Assembly (NCBI RefSeq): GCF_000821085.1
Contig: NZ_CCXR01000001.1
Span: 2,439,001 to 2,503,000, forward strand
DNA length: 64,000 nucleotides
Source: Bacillus sp. B-jedd
GTDB taxonomy: Bacteria > Bacillota > Bacilli > Bacillales > Cytobacillaceae
Direction: 5' to 3'
Shown here: positions 26,757-36,304 of the stretch, in pieces
How the letters are laid out: each line of letters opens with the position of its first letter
How positions within the stretch are numbered: the stretch's first letter is position 1
Notes under the pieces: generated by a model
Told to the model about the DNA's origin: nothing
Database searches by the model: none
The model's input: the letters and a program-made list of their open reading frames with translations, nothing else
Translations under genes and position numbers: made by a program

Positions 26757-27899
26757 TTATTTGTTTCTGAGGTCTTTTAGTTTATCGCCAAGCAGCTCAC
26801 CGAGTTGGAATCCTTTTGATTCTTCCGGAAGCTCATAATCAATATTTTCCTCAGCATCTCTTTCCAGCAAATCCTTGATGCTCAGCGATAAACGCTGCTC
26901 ATTTTCATTTACATCCAGCACTTTCACTTCGACTTCCTGGCCTTCTTTCAGGACTTCGTGTGGGGTCCCAATATGCTTATGGGCAATTTGGGAAATGTGC
27001 ACAAGCCCTTCGACCCCTGGGAATACTTCTACAAATGCGCCATAAGAAACCAGTCTGCGGACAGTACCTGTAAGGACACTGCCTTTTGGCGCTTTTTCTG
27101 CGATATTCGCCCACGGTCCTGGAAGGGTTTCCTTGATTGAAAGGGAAATCCTTTCGTTATCACGGTCGACATTCAGTACTTTCACATTGACTTTTTGGCC
27201 TTCTTCCACTACATCACCAGGCTTTTCCACATGCTCATGGGAAAGTTGGGAAATATGGACAAGGCCGTCAATTCCACCGATATCAACAAAGGCGCCGAAG
27301 TCTGTAATCCGTTGTACTGTCCCCTCGATTACCTGGCCAGCCTGGATGGTATCAAGCAGATCCTGTTTCTTCTTGCCTTTTTCTTCTTCGACAACTGCTC
27401 TATGGGAAAGGATCAGCCTGTTCTTCTCCTTATCCAATTCAACGATTTTAAAAGAGAGTTCTTTTCCTTTGTAGTCGGAAAAGTCCTCGACGAAATAGGC
27501 TTCTACAAGTGACGCGGGTACAAAACCACGGACGCCAAGGTCGACAACAAGGCCGCCCTTTACAACATCTTTCACTTCCGCATTGAAGACTTCCCCGCTC
27601 TGGAACTTCTGATCAAGCTCGTCCCATGCTTTTTCGGCGTCGACTTTGCGCTTGGAAAGAATCAAGGCCTCATCCTCAACTTTAAGCACCTCTAGCTCAA
27701 GGCTGTCACCTTCAGAAACCGCATCTGAAGCTTTTTCGATATGGATGCTCGACAATTCGCTAATTGGGATGATTCCATCGAGTTTACTGTTTTGGATATC
27801 GACAAGAACCTGCTTTTCCTCTACTTTGGTCACTTGTCCTGTCACCCTGTCTCCAACTTCAAAATTCCCAACTTCAATCTGATTCATATCTTCCGACAT
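26757..27899 (-). CDS. ypfD: S1-domain RNA-binding protein YpfD (ribosomal protein S1 homologue)
   Basis: A 380-residue protein with four S1 (OB-fold) domains, at about residues 14-85, 102-170, 187-257 and 273-344; the last two carry the strongest GAFVDIGGIDGLVHISQ and GAFVEVFPGVEGLVHISQ signatures. Low-GC Gram-positive S1 homologues are shorter than the six-domain E. coli protein and are not core ribosomal proteins. The start follows AAGGAGGAG. Neighbours plsC and cmk upstream match the common Firmicute cmk-plsC-ypfD order. Confidence 0.93.
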   Translation of the reverse strand: MSEDMNQIEVGNFEVGDRVTGQVTKVEEKQVLVDIQNSKLDGIIPISELSSIHIEKASDAVSEGDSLELEVLKVEDEALILSKRKVDAEKAWDELDQKFQSGEVFNAEVKDVVKGGLVVDLGVRGFVPASLVEAYFVEDFSDYKGKELSFKIVELDKEKNRLILSHRAVVEEEKGKKKQDLLDTIQAGQVIEGTVQRITDFGAFVDIGGIDGLVHISQLSHEHVEKPGDVVEEGQKVNVKVLNVDRDNERISLSIKETLPGPWANIAEKAPKGSVLTGTVRRLVSYGAFVEVFPGVEGLVHISQIAHKHIGTPHEVLKEGQEVEVKVLDVNENEQRLSLSIKDLLERDAEENIDYELPEESKGFQLGELLGDKLKDLRNK

Positions 27900-28046
27900 A
27901 TGTACTCCTCCTTAACCATTGGCTGCCCTTTAAAATATATAGATGCGGCACATGCACGGCATGCGGCGCCCATCATATTGGCTGCGATTCCTAGAATATT
28001 CAAAAAAATATCCTTTTTAATAACTTCTTACAAAAGGACATTTTTG

Positions 28047-28640
28047 TCAAGCGGAAACCCCTTTATGATTCTTAATCAGTTTGCCTATTTCCGCCATGAT
28101 CAATTCTGTCACTACTTCGGCAGAAGCTTTCTCTTTCCGCAGCTTATCCATATCAATCGGCTTGCCATAAATAACAGTCAATTTACCAAAAGCCTTATAT
28201 GGACCGATAATCGCACAAGGAACAACATGGGCGTCCGACCTAAGAGCAAAAAAACCCGCGCCTGCAAGGCCCTGTCCAAGTTCCCCTGTCTTGCTTCTAG
28301 TTCCCTCTGGAAACAAGCCTAAAACCTGTCCCGCTTTTAATACACCGAGCCCTTTCCTCAGCGCTTCCCGATCACTCATTCCACGCTTAACTGGAAATGC
28401 ATTGCAGGCCCTGACAATATTTTTAAGAACTGGCACCTTAAACAATTCTTCTTTCGCCATAAAATGGACCGGCCTTGGCGCGGTGATGCCTACAACGGGG
28501 GGATCCAGGTTATTAATATGGTTTGAACATAAAAGGACTCCCCCGTCTTTAGGGAAGTTTTCCAACCCATGTACCTCATACCGGTAGACCGGCTTTATAG
28601 CTGCATTCGCGACGAATCTAGCAAATGAATAAAAAGTCAT
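28047..28640 (-). CDS. plsC: 1-acyl-sn-glycerol-3-phosphate acyltransferase
   Basis: A 197-residue membrane-associated acyltransferase making phosphatidic acid from lysophosphatidic acid. The HX4D catalytic box is H41-D46 in SNHINNLDPP and the second block FPEGTRS is at residues 110-116. The ATG overlaps the cmk stop by one base (TAATG), so translation is coupled to cmk. In B. subtilis the plsC gene is elsewhere; the cmk-plsC-ypfD order here is typical of other Bacillaceae. Confidence 0.93.
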   Translation of the reverse strand: MTFYSFARFVANAAIKPVYRYEVHGLENFPKDGGVLLCSNHINNLDPPVVGITAPRPVHFMAKEELFKVPVLKNIVRACNAFPVKRGMSDREALRKGLGVLKAGQVLGLFPEGTRSKTGELGQGLAGAGFFALRSDAHVVPCAIIGPYKAFGKLTVIYGKPIDMDKLRKEKASAEVVTELIMAEIGKLIKNHKGVSA

Positions 28641-29317
28641 TACAGTCCCACTCTTTCTTCTACAAGTGCCATAATGCGATCGACAACTTCTTCGATTGTA
28701 AGGGAGGTTGTATCAATGACTGCCGCACCTTCAGCTTTTGTCAATGGTGCTACTTCCCTTTCTGAGTCAAGTTTGTCACGCGCGGCAATTTCTTTTTTTA
28801 GTGTTTCGAAATCGGAAACATATCCTTTTTCTATGTTTTCGGCATGTCTCCTGGCCGCTCTTTCTTCCACACTGGCCAGAAGAAAAACCTTAACTTCTGC
28901 ATTAGGGAGAACATGGGTCCCAATATCCCGGCCATCCATGACAACCCCGCCGCCTTCTGCGGCCTGCTGCTGCCTTTTGACCATTTCTTCCCTGACATGC
29001 CTATGTTTAGCTACAATTGAAACCGAATTGGTCACATCTGCTGTTCGAATAATTTCTGTGACGTCCTTGCCGTCCAGAAAAACCAATTGTCCTCTTTCCG
29101 AAGGAAAAAGCTCGATGGAGGTCGTAACAAGAATATCCATCAGTTCCTTTTCCTTTTCAAGGTCCGCGGCTTTTTGCAGTGCTTTATATGTAAGCGCCCT
29201 GTACATAGCACCTGTGTCGATATAAATATAGGATAGCTTTTCCGCGACTATTTTCGCTACTGTGCTTTTCCCTGCAGCCGCAGGGCCATCGATTGCGATT
29301 GAGATTTTCTTCTCCAT
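28640..29317 (-). CDS. cmk: Cytidylate kinase
   Basis: A 225-residue NMP kinase converting CMP and dCMP to the diphosphates. The P-loop GPAAAGKS is at residues 11-18; [26 protein letters not shown] and the lid region [12 protein letters not shown] are typical of long bacterial CMP kinases. AGGAGG lies 5 bases before the start. First gene of cmk-plsC. Confidence 0.96.
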   Translation of the reverse strand: MEKKISIAIDGPAAAGKSTVAKIVAEKLSYIYIDTGAMYRALTYKALQKAADLEKEKELMDILVTTSIELFPSERGQLVFLDGKDVTEIIRTADVTNSVSIVAKHRHVREEMVKRQQQAAEGGGVVMDGRDIGTHVLPNAEVKVFLLASVEERAARRHAENIEKGYVSDFETLKKEIAARDKLDSEREVAPLTKAEGAAVIDTTSLTIEEVVDRIMALVEERVGL

Positions 29318-29439
29318 AATTCCTCCTGTTACATGGCCGATAGATTCCAGGCAAACTAGTATGTATTCTTTTTGCCTTCAATTAACCATTTTACCATAGT
29401 TTGAAAAATTGCTCCTGCAATATTTATTTAACTATTTTT

Positions 29440-29475
29440 AGAAAAAAGCAAAGAGGACAGGATGGTTCCTGCCCT
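29440..29475 (-). terminator. Terminator after ypfB
   Basis: GGGCAGGA and TCCTGTCC pair with one G-T around a 4-base loop on the minus strand directly after the ypfB stop; a broken T-run (TCTTTGCTTTTTT) follows. Confidence 0.6.
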
Positions 29476-29654
29476 TACTTCCCCTGGAAGGTTTCCAGAA
29501 TCTCTTTGTAGCTTTTGTTTTCAATTCCTTCGTACTTGCTGATTGTTTTTAATTCCGGAAAATAATCGAGTCGATGTATGAAAATCTGAGCTAGTAATAA
29601 GAAAAGGAATTGGATAACCGCGATTTTCAATATGATTCGTTCAAAATTTTTCAT
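29475..29654 (-). CDS. ypfB: Small membrane protein YpfB (DUF5359)
   Basis: A 59-residue protein with one N-terminal transmembrane segment (about residues 6-26) and a short polar tail ending ILETFQGK, matching the DUF5359/YpfB family. Function unknown. The ATG at 29654 lies 9 bases after AAGGAG; the TTG at 29663 is closer than usual to the site. In B. subtilis ypfA (c-di-GMP receptor DgrA) lies between ypfB and ypeB; here only 68 bases separate them and ypfA is absent. Confidence 0.7.
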   Translation of the reverse strand: MKNFERIILKIAVIQFLFLLLAQIFIHRLDYFPELKTISKYEGIENKSYKEILETFQGK

Positions 29655-29722
29655 AATGAACAACTCCTTCAGTTATCCAGTTTTGCCAGGTTGGGAAATT
29701 TACATCCATATGATTTCCATAA

Positions 29723-31072
29723 TTAAAGTGCCTCCTCGAACATTTCCTCCGCATCCTTCAGCTTATCCACTTTCTCCTCCTCCCCGCTATTAGCATTTAT
29801 GAATATTCGGTAGGAATCGTCTCCCAATGTCCCCAAGAATTCAAAACAATGAACCTCTTCCCTTGAATTATTTACGATTATAGCTTCCCTGGCCTCCATG
29901 ATTTTAACCTTTGGATTGATCTTCGCTTTAGCTTTTTCAATACTCAAAGCTGGTTTTGCTAGCTGCCTTTTCTTATAATTTTTTAAATAATCATCAGCTG
30001 AAACACCAACTGGTAAGCCATTATCAAGAGCGACCTTCAACTTGATTGATTCAGGATAAATCCTAACATTGTCCAATTTCGTAACGAATGTAAATATTCC
30101 CACGTTGTCATATTGAGCGCTTTCGAAAAGCTCCATCGATCTATATCCATTTTCCTTAAGGAATTTTAAGGCCTGCTTGCTTGCGTCGTTTAAGGAAAGC
30201 CGTTGCCCTTTAATCGGCCTATTATTCAAAAACCAAATAGGATATCCTCCTTTTTTCGTAATATCCATGCTCGCTTCAGCGCCGGTCTCCCTGTTTGAAA
30301 GTGACACCGAGTAAAACCCATAATCTGAACCTCTTCCATTTTCAGTTACTTTCACTTCTGCGGTCCCATCAAAACCAATATATTTTTTTGCCGTATTGGC
30401 AGCTTCTTTTCTTGTTATCTTATTGCCGGGAAGCCTGTTGATCCGTTGATCAGGTTCCTTCAAATCTGTGAAACCAGGTCCAAAATCAGTTTTTCCATAC
30501 CCCGAGGCGGTTTTTTCAACTGTTTTAAATCCATCGATGATTGTATTATCGGCATTCTCTTTGCCGGATGCCAATGCCAATTCAACATCCATCCAGCGCA
30601 AGTTATTCTTAAGCGCCATAGATTGCACCTGCCGTAAATCCTTTTGCATATCAGCAGCCTGTTTGTAAAGGTTCTCCAAGGCTGCATATTCCTTTTCGCT
30701 CAACGGCTGTTTTTCCAGATCTCTGACCGCGGTCCTGTAGCTAAAGTCTCCAACATTGGAGAGAAATTCCTCTGTTTTGTTAAAAGGAAGGATTGTCAGA
30801 GGCAGCCTCCCTACATCCTGTCTGGCATCCGATGTGATTCTCCATGCATCCGCAAGTGATGGTGATAAGGATTTGCGTGAATTCATTGCCAGCGTAGCCC
30901 CAAGCTTGTCATGCAGTAAATCCATTTGGTATGTCAAATCATGGAAAGCCTGTTGATAGTTATTTTCGGCATTCAATAAAACCGCGTTTTTTTCCTCATG
31001 CTCCTGGTAGCCCCAGAAAGCCGTTCCGGCAACCCCCAGAATGAGAACAACTATTATTACGTTCCTAATCAT
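29723..31072 (-). CDS. ypeB: Spore germination protein YpeB
   Basis: A 449-residue protein needed to produce and localise the cortex-lytic enzyme SleB in spores. It has an uncleaved N-terminal hydrophobic segment (residues 4-22), a helical domain to about residue 200, and three C-terminal PepSY-like domains (VTRKEAANTAKKYIGFD pattern repeated near residues 220, 290 and 370). It starts 12 bases after sleB, the conserved sleB-ypeB pair expressed in the forespore. Confidence 0.95.
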   Translation of the reverse strand: MIRNVIIVVLILGVAGTAFWGYQEHEEKNAVLLNAENNYQQAFHDLTYQMDLLHDKLGATLAMNSRKSLSPSLADAWRITSDARQDVGRLPLTILPFNKTEEFLSNVGDFSYRTAVRDLEKQPLSEKEYAALENLYKQAADMQKDLRQVQSMALKNNLRWMDVELALASGKENADNTIIDGFKTVEKTASGYGKTDFGPGFTDLKEPDQRINRLPGNKITRKEAANTAKKYIGFDGTAEVKVTENGRGSDYGFYSVSLSNRETGAEASMDITKKGGYPIWFLNNRPIKGQRLSLNDASKQALKFLKENGYRSMELFESAQYDNVGIFTFVTKLDNVRIYPESIKLKVALDNGLPVGVSADDYLKNYKKRQLAKPALSIEKAKAKINPKVKIMEAREAIIVNNSREEVHCFEFLGTLGDDSYRIFINANSGEEEKVDKLKDAEEMFEEAL

Positions 31073-31084
31073 TATTCCACCCGC

Positions 31085-31822
31085 TTATTTACAAAATATG
31101 TGTTTGCCAATTCGTTTGATTTGTGGCCTAGACCAGATCCATTTACTCGTTGCCGTTGCAGGATTAAAGTAATAGAGGGCATTTCCTGTCGGGTCCCAGC
31201 CATTGATCGCGTCCAACACAGCTTTCCTTGCTGTATCATTTGGAGTGAGCCAGATTTGGCCGTCGGCAACAGCGGTAAAGGCAAGCGGCTCAAAAATGAC
31301 GCCTGAAATTGTATTTGGGAAAGTCGAGCTCTCAAACCTGTTTAAAATAACGGCAGCCACCGCAACCTGTCCCATATAGGGCTCGCCCCTCGCTTCGCCA
31401 TAAACAGCATTAGCCATCAGTTTAATATCATTTTGCGAAAACCCATTCGGGACATTTGATGCTTGAGGCTTTGCCGCCGGCTTTTTCCCTGGCGCCGCAG
31501 CGCTTTTATTATATTTGGTAGCCTTCACAAGTTTTGCTTTTGTCGTGCTGCCGGCCAGGCCATCAATGGGCAGTCCGAACTCATATTGAAAATTCCTTAG
31601 CGCCCAGTAAGTGCTCCATCCAAAAACTCCATCAATTTTTTTACTGTAAAAACCTATATATTTTAATCTGGACTGAAGCTCTATAACATCTTCGCCAACC
31701 GCACCATACTGGATGACCTGATTGCTGAATGCCTCAGCCTTTCCTCCCGACCCCATTAAAATATTGAAGAATAAAACGATTGATAAGATTTTTACTGCGG
31801 CGTCCCTCTGTATTACAAACAT
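31085..31822 (-). CDS. sleB: Spore cortex-lytic enzyme SleB
   Basis: A 245-residue lytic transglycosylase that degrades cortex peptidoglycan at muramic-delta-lactam during germination. It has a signal peptide ending GKAEA, a peptidoglycan-binding domain (about residues 38-95, GEDVIELQSRLKYIGFY), a Lys/Ala/Pro linker and a C-terminal hydrolase_2 domain (about 120-245) with the catalytic glutamate in AVYGEARGEP. The frame opens at 31843, but the ATG at 31822 lies 7 bases after GGAGGT. Paired with ypeB. Confidence 0.95.
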   Translation of the reverse strand: MFVIQRDAAVKILSIVLFFNILMGSGGKAEAFSNQVIQYGAVGEDVIELQSRLKYIGFYSKKIDGVFGWSTYWALRNFQYEFGLPIDGLAGSTTKAKLVKATKYNKSAAAPGKKPAAKPQASNVPNGFSQNDIKLMANAVYGEARGEPYMGQVAVAAVILNRFESSTFPNTISGVIFEPLAFTAVADGQIWLTPNDTARKAVLDAINGWDPTGNALYYFNPATATSKWIWSRPQIKRIGKHIFCK

Positions 31823-31895
31823 GGGTAGTACCTCCAAATCCAATTCTTTTTTCCATTAAAGCTATTTTTTGTGAAACCGGCTTTTTTATACAAAT

Positions 31896-31928
31896 AAAAA
31901 ACCCCTTCACTATGTTTGAAGAGGTTTT
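31896..31928 (-). terminator. Terminator overlapping the 3' end of prsW
   Basis: AAAACCTCTTCA and TGAAGGGGTTTT pair on the minus strand around a short loop; the prsW TAG stop lies inside the hairpin and TTTTTT follows. Confidence 0.8.
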
Positions 31929-32599
31929 TGCCGCTGGTATTGGTTTTTTAGATGAGCCGCGCTTAAAGCACGAGCCATCTTTACTTTTCTTAATCCGAAC
32001 CACCATAGAAAAATCATAAATGGCATAATGAAATATAGCCAGTGCTCTTGCGTAAGGAGTATATAATCATAACTGCCGTGAAGGATCACAGGAACAAGGA
32101 GGGACAGCGCGATCCACTTTTTCCCGCCGGAAGCGCTGAACTTGCTTTTCCCTAAATAGTAACCCATGATGACTCCGAAAAGGGCGTGGCTAGGCACAGG
32201 CAGGAGCGCCCTTCCAATCGCGTGTCCCAATCCATTTCCGACAAGATAGAAGATATTTTCAGCAGATGCGAAACCAAGGGATACGGCAGCGCCGTATACA
32301 ATTCCATCGAAGGGTTCATCGAATGCGACATGCTGATAAACAGCATAAAACAAAATGAACCATTTAAAGAACTCTTCTAGCAGGCCTGATGAGAAAAAAG
32401 CATCCATCCAGCCGGAAACAAATAATTGTTCTGTTTCCATGACATGCTGCAGAAACATTATCGGAAAAACCAGCAGAGCACCATACAAAAAAGTCCTGAA
32501 TACCACTGGAATTGGCTCGGATTCAACTTCATCCTTTAAATAAAAGTAACTTAACAAAGCGAGGCCGGGTGCAATCCCGGCAGAAAAAATCCCCAGCAT
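31910..32599 (-). CDS. prsW: Intramembrane site-1 protease PrsW
   Basis: A 229-residue multi-pass membrane protease that starts degradation of the anti-sigma-W factor RsiW under envelope stress. The glutamates reported as essential in B. subtilis PrsW correspond to E75 and E76 in LLEEFFKW; further conserved blocks are [22 protein letters not shown] and the histidine in LHGSYDY. It lies next to sleB as in B. subtilis. RsiW and SigW are not in this window. Confidence 0.93.
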   Translation of the reverse strand: MLGIFSAGIAPGLALLSYFYLKDEVESEPIPVVFRTFLYGALLVFPIMFLQHVMETEQLFVSGWMDAFFSSGLLEEFFKWFILFYAVYQHVAFDEPFDGIVYGAAVSLGFASAENIFYLVGNGLGHAIGRALLPVPSHALFGVIMGYYLGKSKFSASGGKKWIALSLLVPVILHGSYDYILLTQEHWLYFIMPFMIFLWWFGLRKVKMARALSAAHLKNQYQRQKPLQT

Positions 32600-32698
32600 G
32601 CACTGCCCTCATTTCATGAAAAGTGGGAATATCCTTGTTTTCCTATTCCTTTTATCGTATCACGGCTTTGTGATAATTTAAATGGAATTATAAAGAAA

Positions 32699-33655
32699 TT
32701 AAAATTCAACCTTCCCCATACCGCTGGCCAGTGCGACCGCAAGTTTAATTCTGGCCTTTTTCGGATCATTGTCACTGCCAAGGACGGCACCTTTCATCAC
32801 AAGATCGTATGCGCTTCCTTTATAGTCATAGGTTGGATAAACTGCCCCTTCCTCGGCACTCGTTGTAATGACTATAGTAATCCCGTCAGCAATTGCCTTT
32901 TCGATTTCGTCCATCATTAACGGCGCCACTTGCCCCCTGCCAACCCCTTCAAGAACAATCCCTTTAGCTCCGTTTTCCCTCGCTGCCTTTATAAACGTTC
33001 CGTCCGCGCCTATATAACATTTAATTAATTCGATTTTTGGAATCTCCTCGTTAAGAGTATAAACTACCCTTTTAATTGGCTTTTGGTAGATATACACTTC
33101 ATCATTGTCGATAATGCCCAAGTAGCCAAATCCAAAAGAGTTAAAACCCTGAATATTTGAGGCGTGTTCCTTTTTCACATACTTGGCTGCAAAAATCCGC
33201 TCATTGAAAACAACAACAGTACCTGTTCCTTTTAAATCAGGCGAGCATGCGCTATAAATGGCATGGCGCAAATTGATATAAACATCGCTTCCAAGATCCT
33301 CAGGGGAGCGTTGGGAGCCTGTTACAACGACGGGCCGGTCATCATTGACAGTCAAATCGAGAAAATAAGCCGTTTCTTCAAGGGAATCCGTCCCGTGGGT
33401 GATGACTGCCCCGGATATAGATTCATCCTCGAAATAATCTTCAATCCTATTTTTCAAAAAGACCAAATCGTTGAAAGTAATATGCATGCTCGCTTTTTGA
33501 AAAACAGATTCAACAATCACTTCAATATCGTCCGGGAGGTTGCACATGCCAGCGAGTTCTTCTCCGGTCAGTTCTCCAGACGCGAGTTTACCCGAATCTT
33601 TGTTAGGTTTGCTCGCAATAGTGCCTCCTGTTGTCAACAAAACTACTTTTTTCAT
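32699..33655 (-). CDS. ansA: Type I L-asparaginase
   Basis: A 318-residue cytoplasmic asparaginase that hydrolyses L-asparagine to aspartate and ammonia. The nucleophile threonine is T12 in TTGGTIAS and the second active-site triad lies in HGTDSLEETAYFL (T89, D90). No signal peptide, which favours the type I cytoplasmic form. In B. subtilis ansA sits in an ansAB operon elsewhere; the prsW-ansA-ypdA order here is the alternative Bacillus arrangement. The start has a GGGTGA site. Confidence 0.9.
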   Translation of the reverse strand: MKKVVLLTTGGTIASKPNKDSGKLASGELTGEELAGMCNLPDDIEVIVESVFQKASMHITFNDLVFLKNRIEDYFEDESISGAVITHGTDSLEETAYFLDLTVNDDRPVVVTGSQRSPEDLGSDVYINLRHAIYSACSPDLKGTGTVVVFNERIFAAKYVKKEHASNIQGFNSFGFGYLGIIDNDEVYIYQKPIKRVVYTLNEEIPKIELIKCYIGADGTFIKAARENGAKGIVLEGVGRGQVAPLMMDEIEKAIADGITIVITTSAEEGAVYPTYDYKGSAYDLVMKGAVLGSDNDPKKARIKLAVALASGMGKVEF

Positions 33656-33704
33656 TCAAATCACCCGTTATAATATTATTTGCACAGCAACAGTAACATT
33701 CTTT

Positions 33705-34676
33705 CTAGAAGTTTCCGCCTCTTTCAGAAATCGTTTTGGCAACCAGTCCGCCATGGAATCTGCCATTTTCGATAAAAATCTCATTGGCGTTATTGCCAGC
33801 TGCAATGACCCCCGCGATAAAAATGCCAGGCATATTCGTCTCCATCGTTTCGGGATTGAATAGCGGCCGTCCAGATTCCTCATCAATTTTAACGCCAGCC
33901 TTTTTTAAAAATTCGTGGTCAGGCCGATAACCCGTCATGGCAAAAACGAAATCGTTTTTAATGGCCGTCTCTTCATTTCCTTTCTTGTAAACAAGGGTAT
34001 CCGCGGTAATTTCTACTACATTAGCTTCAAATTCCAGCTGAATGGCGCCATTTCTGACGAGGGAATCAAATTCAGGAAGGATCCAAGGTTTAATACTTTG
34101 GGAATAAGAGCTTCCGCGGTATAAAACCGTTACCCTCGCTCCCGCTTTATGAAGTTCAATAGCGGCATCCACACTCGAATTTTTTCCACCTATCACACAA
34201 ACATCCTTATCGAAATACGGATGGGCTTCCTTAAAATAATGGTGGACCTTTTCAAGTTCTTCCCCAGGTACTCCCATGAAATTCGGATTATCATAATATC
34301 CGGTCGCGATTACAACATAAGGTGCACCATAAACCGATTTGCTTGTTTCAACCAAATAAGAACTTCCATCCTTCGTGATGCTCAACACTTCTTCGAAAGA
34401 GTTGATTCTTACCTGTTTTCGTTTGACTACTTCCCGATAATAAACAAGCGCCTGTAGCCTGACCGGTTTGTAGTTTTCTGTCACAAAAGGAACCTCGCCG
34501 ATTTCCAGCTTTTCACTTGTACTGAAGAAAGTCTGGTGGGTTGGATAGTTATATATGGAATTGACAATATTCCCTTTTTCAATGACTAGAGGTTTTTTTC
34601 CAGTCTCTTTTAAGGCAATGGCTGCGGCAAGTCCACATGGGCCCGCGCCTATAATAATGACTTCTTCTCTTTTCAA
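33705..34676 (-). CDS. ypdA: Bacillithiol disulfide reductase YpdA (Bdr)
   Basis: A 323-residue FAD/NADPH-dependent oxidoreductase that reduces bacillithiol disulfide. FAD motif GAGPCG lies at residues 10-15 with the family-defining cysteine at C14; the NADPH motif is VIGGKNSSVDAA near residue 165. The frame opens at a GTG (34685), but the TTG at 34676 has GGAG 8 bases upstream and aligns with the family start before REEVIIIG. It follows gudB in the same direction, with a terminator between. Confidence 0.92.
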   Translation of the reverse strand: MKREEVIIIGAGPCGLAAAIALKETGKKPLVIEKGNIVNSIYNYPTHQTFFSTSEKLEIGEVPFVTENYKPVRLQALVYYREVVKRKQVRINSFEEVLSITKDGSSYLVETSKSVYGAPYVVIATGYYDNPNFMGVPGEELEKVHHYFKEAHPYFDKDVCVIGGKNSSVDAAIELHKAGARVTVLYRGSSYSQSIKPWILPEFDSLVRNGAIQLEFEANVVEITADTLVYKKGNEETAIKNDFVFAMTGYRPDHEFLKKAGVKIDEESGRPLFNPETMETNMPGIFIAGVIAAGNNANEIFIENGRFHGGLVAKTISERGGNF

Positions 34677-34712
34677 AATGCTCACTCCAATTCACTTAAC
34701 TGCCTCATCGAT

Positions 34713-34746
34713 AAAAAATCTCCCATCATTTAATGATAGGAGATTT
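34713..34746 (-). terminator. Terminator of gudB
   Basis: AAATCTCC and GGAGATTT pair, extended by ATCAT/ATGAT inside, with TTTTTT following in the minus direction, about 53 bases after the gudB stop. Confidence 0.85.
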
Positions 34747-34799
34747 CTTTGGAAGTTTCAACGATGACGGGCGCCCTGGAGTCAAGGCGGCAGGGAGAA

Positions 34800-36074
34800 T
34801 TAAATCCAGCCACGGAAACGGCTGGCTTCCGCCATTTTTCTGACTCCCACCATATAGGCGGAAAGCCGCATGTCCACCCGCCTGTTTTGCGCAGTATCGT
34901 ATATATTATTAAAGGATTTTACCATTACTTTTTCAAGCTTCTCTTCGACTTCTTCCTCAGTCCAATAGTAACCCTGATTATTCTGCACCCATTCAAAATA
35001 GGAAACAGTGACGCCTCCTGCAGATGCTAGTACATCGGGAACAAGCAGGATTCCCCTTTCGGTAAGGATCTGTGTCGCTTCTAGAGTCGTAGGGCCATTG
35101 GCTGCTTCCACAACAATCGAGGCGCGGATATTATGCGCATTCTCTTCGGTGATTTGATTTTCAATCGCAGCAGGAACGAGTATATCACAATCAAGCTCCA
35201 GCAGTTCTTTATTGGTAATTGTATCATTAAACAGCTTTGTGACGGTTCCGAAACTGTCGCGGCGGTCAAGCAGATAATCGATATCCAATCCGTCCGGGTC
35301 ATACAAAGCACCGTAGGCATCCGAAATGCCGATTACTTTTGCGCCAGCATCATGCATGAATTTTGAAAGATAACTGCCAGCATTTCCGAATCCCTGGACC
35401 ACTACCCTTGCTCCGACAAGTTCTATGCCCTTTTTCTTGGCCGCCTCGCGGATGCAGATGGTCACACCCTTCGCGGTGGCTGATTCACGGCCGTGCGATC
35501 CGCCAAGCACAAGCGGTTTACCGGTAATAAATCCCGGAGAGTTGAATTCGTCAATTTTACTGTACTCGTCCATCATCCAGGCCATAATTTGCGAATTTGT
35601 AAATACATCAGGAGCAGGAATATCCTTTGTCGGGCCAACAATCTGGCTAATTGCGCGTACATAGCCTCGGCTCAGCCTTTCAAGCTCTCTGAACGACATA
35701 ACGCGGGGATCACAGATGATTCCGCCTTTAGCTCCCCCGTAAGGAAGGTCGACAATCCCGCATTTCAGGCTCATCCATATGGAAAGGGCTTTAACTTCCT
35801 TCTCCGTTACATTTGGATGGAATCGGATTCCCCCTTTTGTCGGGCCTACTGCATCATTATGCTGGGCTCTATACCCAGTAAATATTTTCGTAGAACCATC
35901 ATCCATCCGAACTGGGATTTTTACAACCATCATCCGGATTGGTTCTTTCAGTAGCTCAAACACTTCTTCGGGGTATCCCAATTTTTCCAACGCTTTATGA
36001 ATAACCGTTTGCGTAGATTTTAGAACATCATGTTTTTCAAGATTTGTACTTTCATTACCTTTCCCCGCTGCCAT
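34800..36074 (-). CDS. gudB: NAD-dependent glutamate dehydrogenase
   Basis: A 424-residue catabolic enzyme interconverting glutamate and 2-oxoglutarate plus ammonia. Substrate-site lysines K80, K104 and K116 are visible in VGPTKGG, MSLKCG and YGGAKGG; the NAD fold starts at GARVVVQGFGNAG. In laboratory B. subtilis 168 gudB carries a 9-base duplication that adds three residues near VKALS; here that segment is single copy, so the enzyme should be active. Start behind AGGAGGT. It has its own promoter and a candidate cre site upstream. It could equally be labelled rocG; synteny favours gudB. Confidence 0.93.
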   Translation of the reverse strand: MAAGKGNESTNLEKHDVLKSTQTVIHKALEKLGYPEEVFELLKEPIRMMVVKIPVRMDDGSTKIFTGYRAQHNDAVGPTKGGIRFHPNVTEKEVKALSIWMSLKCGIVDLPYGGAKGGIICDPRVMSFRELERLSRGYVRAISQIVGPTKDIPAPDVFTNSQIMAWMMDEYSKIDEFNSPGFITGKPLVLGGSHGRESATAKGVTICIREAAKKKGIELVGARVVVQGFGNAGSYLSKFMHDAGAKVIGISDAYGALYDPDGLDIDYLLDRRDSFGTVTKLFNDTITNKELLELDCDILVPAAIENQITEENAHNIRASIVVEAANGPTTLEATQILTERGILLVPDVLASAGGVTVSYFEWVQNNQGYYWTEEEVEEKLEKVMVKSFNNIYDTAQNRRVDMRLSAYMVGVRKMAEASRFRGWI

Positions 36075-36126
36075 TTATAAACCTCCTAAGATATCACTGC
36101 TCTAAAGTCCTTGGCTTTCATGACAT

Positions 36127-36154
36127 AGTATACACTTTTGGTTAATTAATGCAA
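36127..36154 (-). promoter_or_regulatory. Promoter of gudB
   Basis: On the minus strand TTGCAT (36149-36154) and TATACT (36127-36132) are 16 bases apart, about 53 bases upstream of the gudB start. Confidence 0.55.
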
Positions 36155-36194
36155 GGATAAAAAATGGCAATTCTGTCTATTTTGGCGATTTTTT

Positions 36195-36208
36195 TGTAAG
36201 CGTTCCCA
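36195..36208. promoter_or_regulatory. Candidate CcpA cre site upstream of gudB
   Basis: TGTAAGCGTTCCCA matches the cre consensus TGWNANCGNTNWCA at all but one specified position. It lies about 40 bases upstream of the gudB -35. Carbon catabolite control of a glutamate dehydrogenase is known for rocG; the function here is inferred. Confidence 0.4.
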
Positions 36209-36274
36209 GAGGCCGTGGCCTGCGTCTCCTTCGGGTTTATCCCTATTGAAAAAGGTTCATTTTTCTGGCAAAGC

Positions 36275-36304
36275 AAAAAGCGGGCCCTTCATGGGGCACC
36301 CGCT
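36275..36304 (-). terminator. Terminator overlapping the mecB stop
   Basis: AGCGGGTGCCC and GGGCCCGCT pair on the minus strand with one bulged base, followed by TTTTTGC; the mecB TAG overlaps the start of the stem. Confidence 0.75.
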
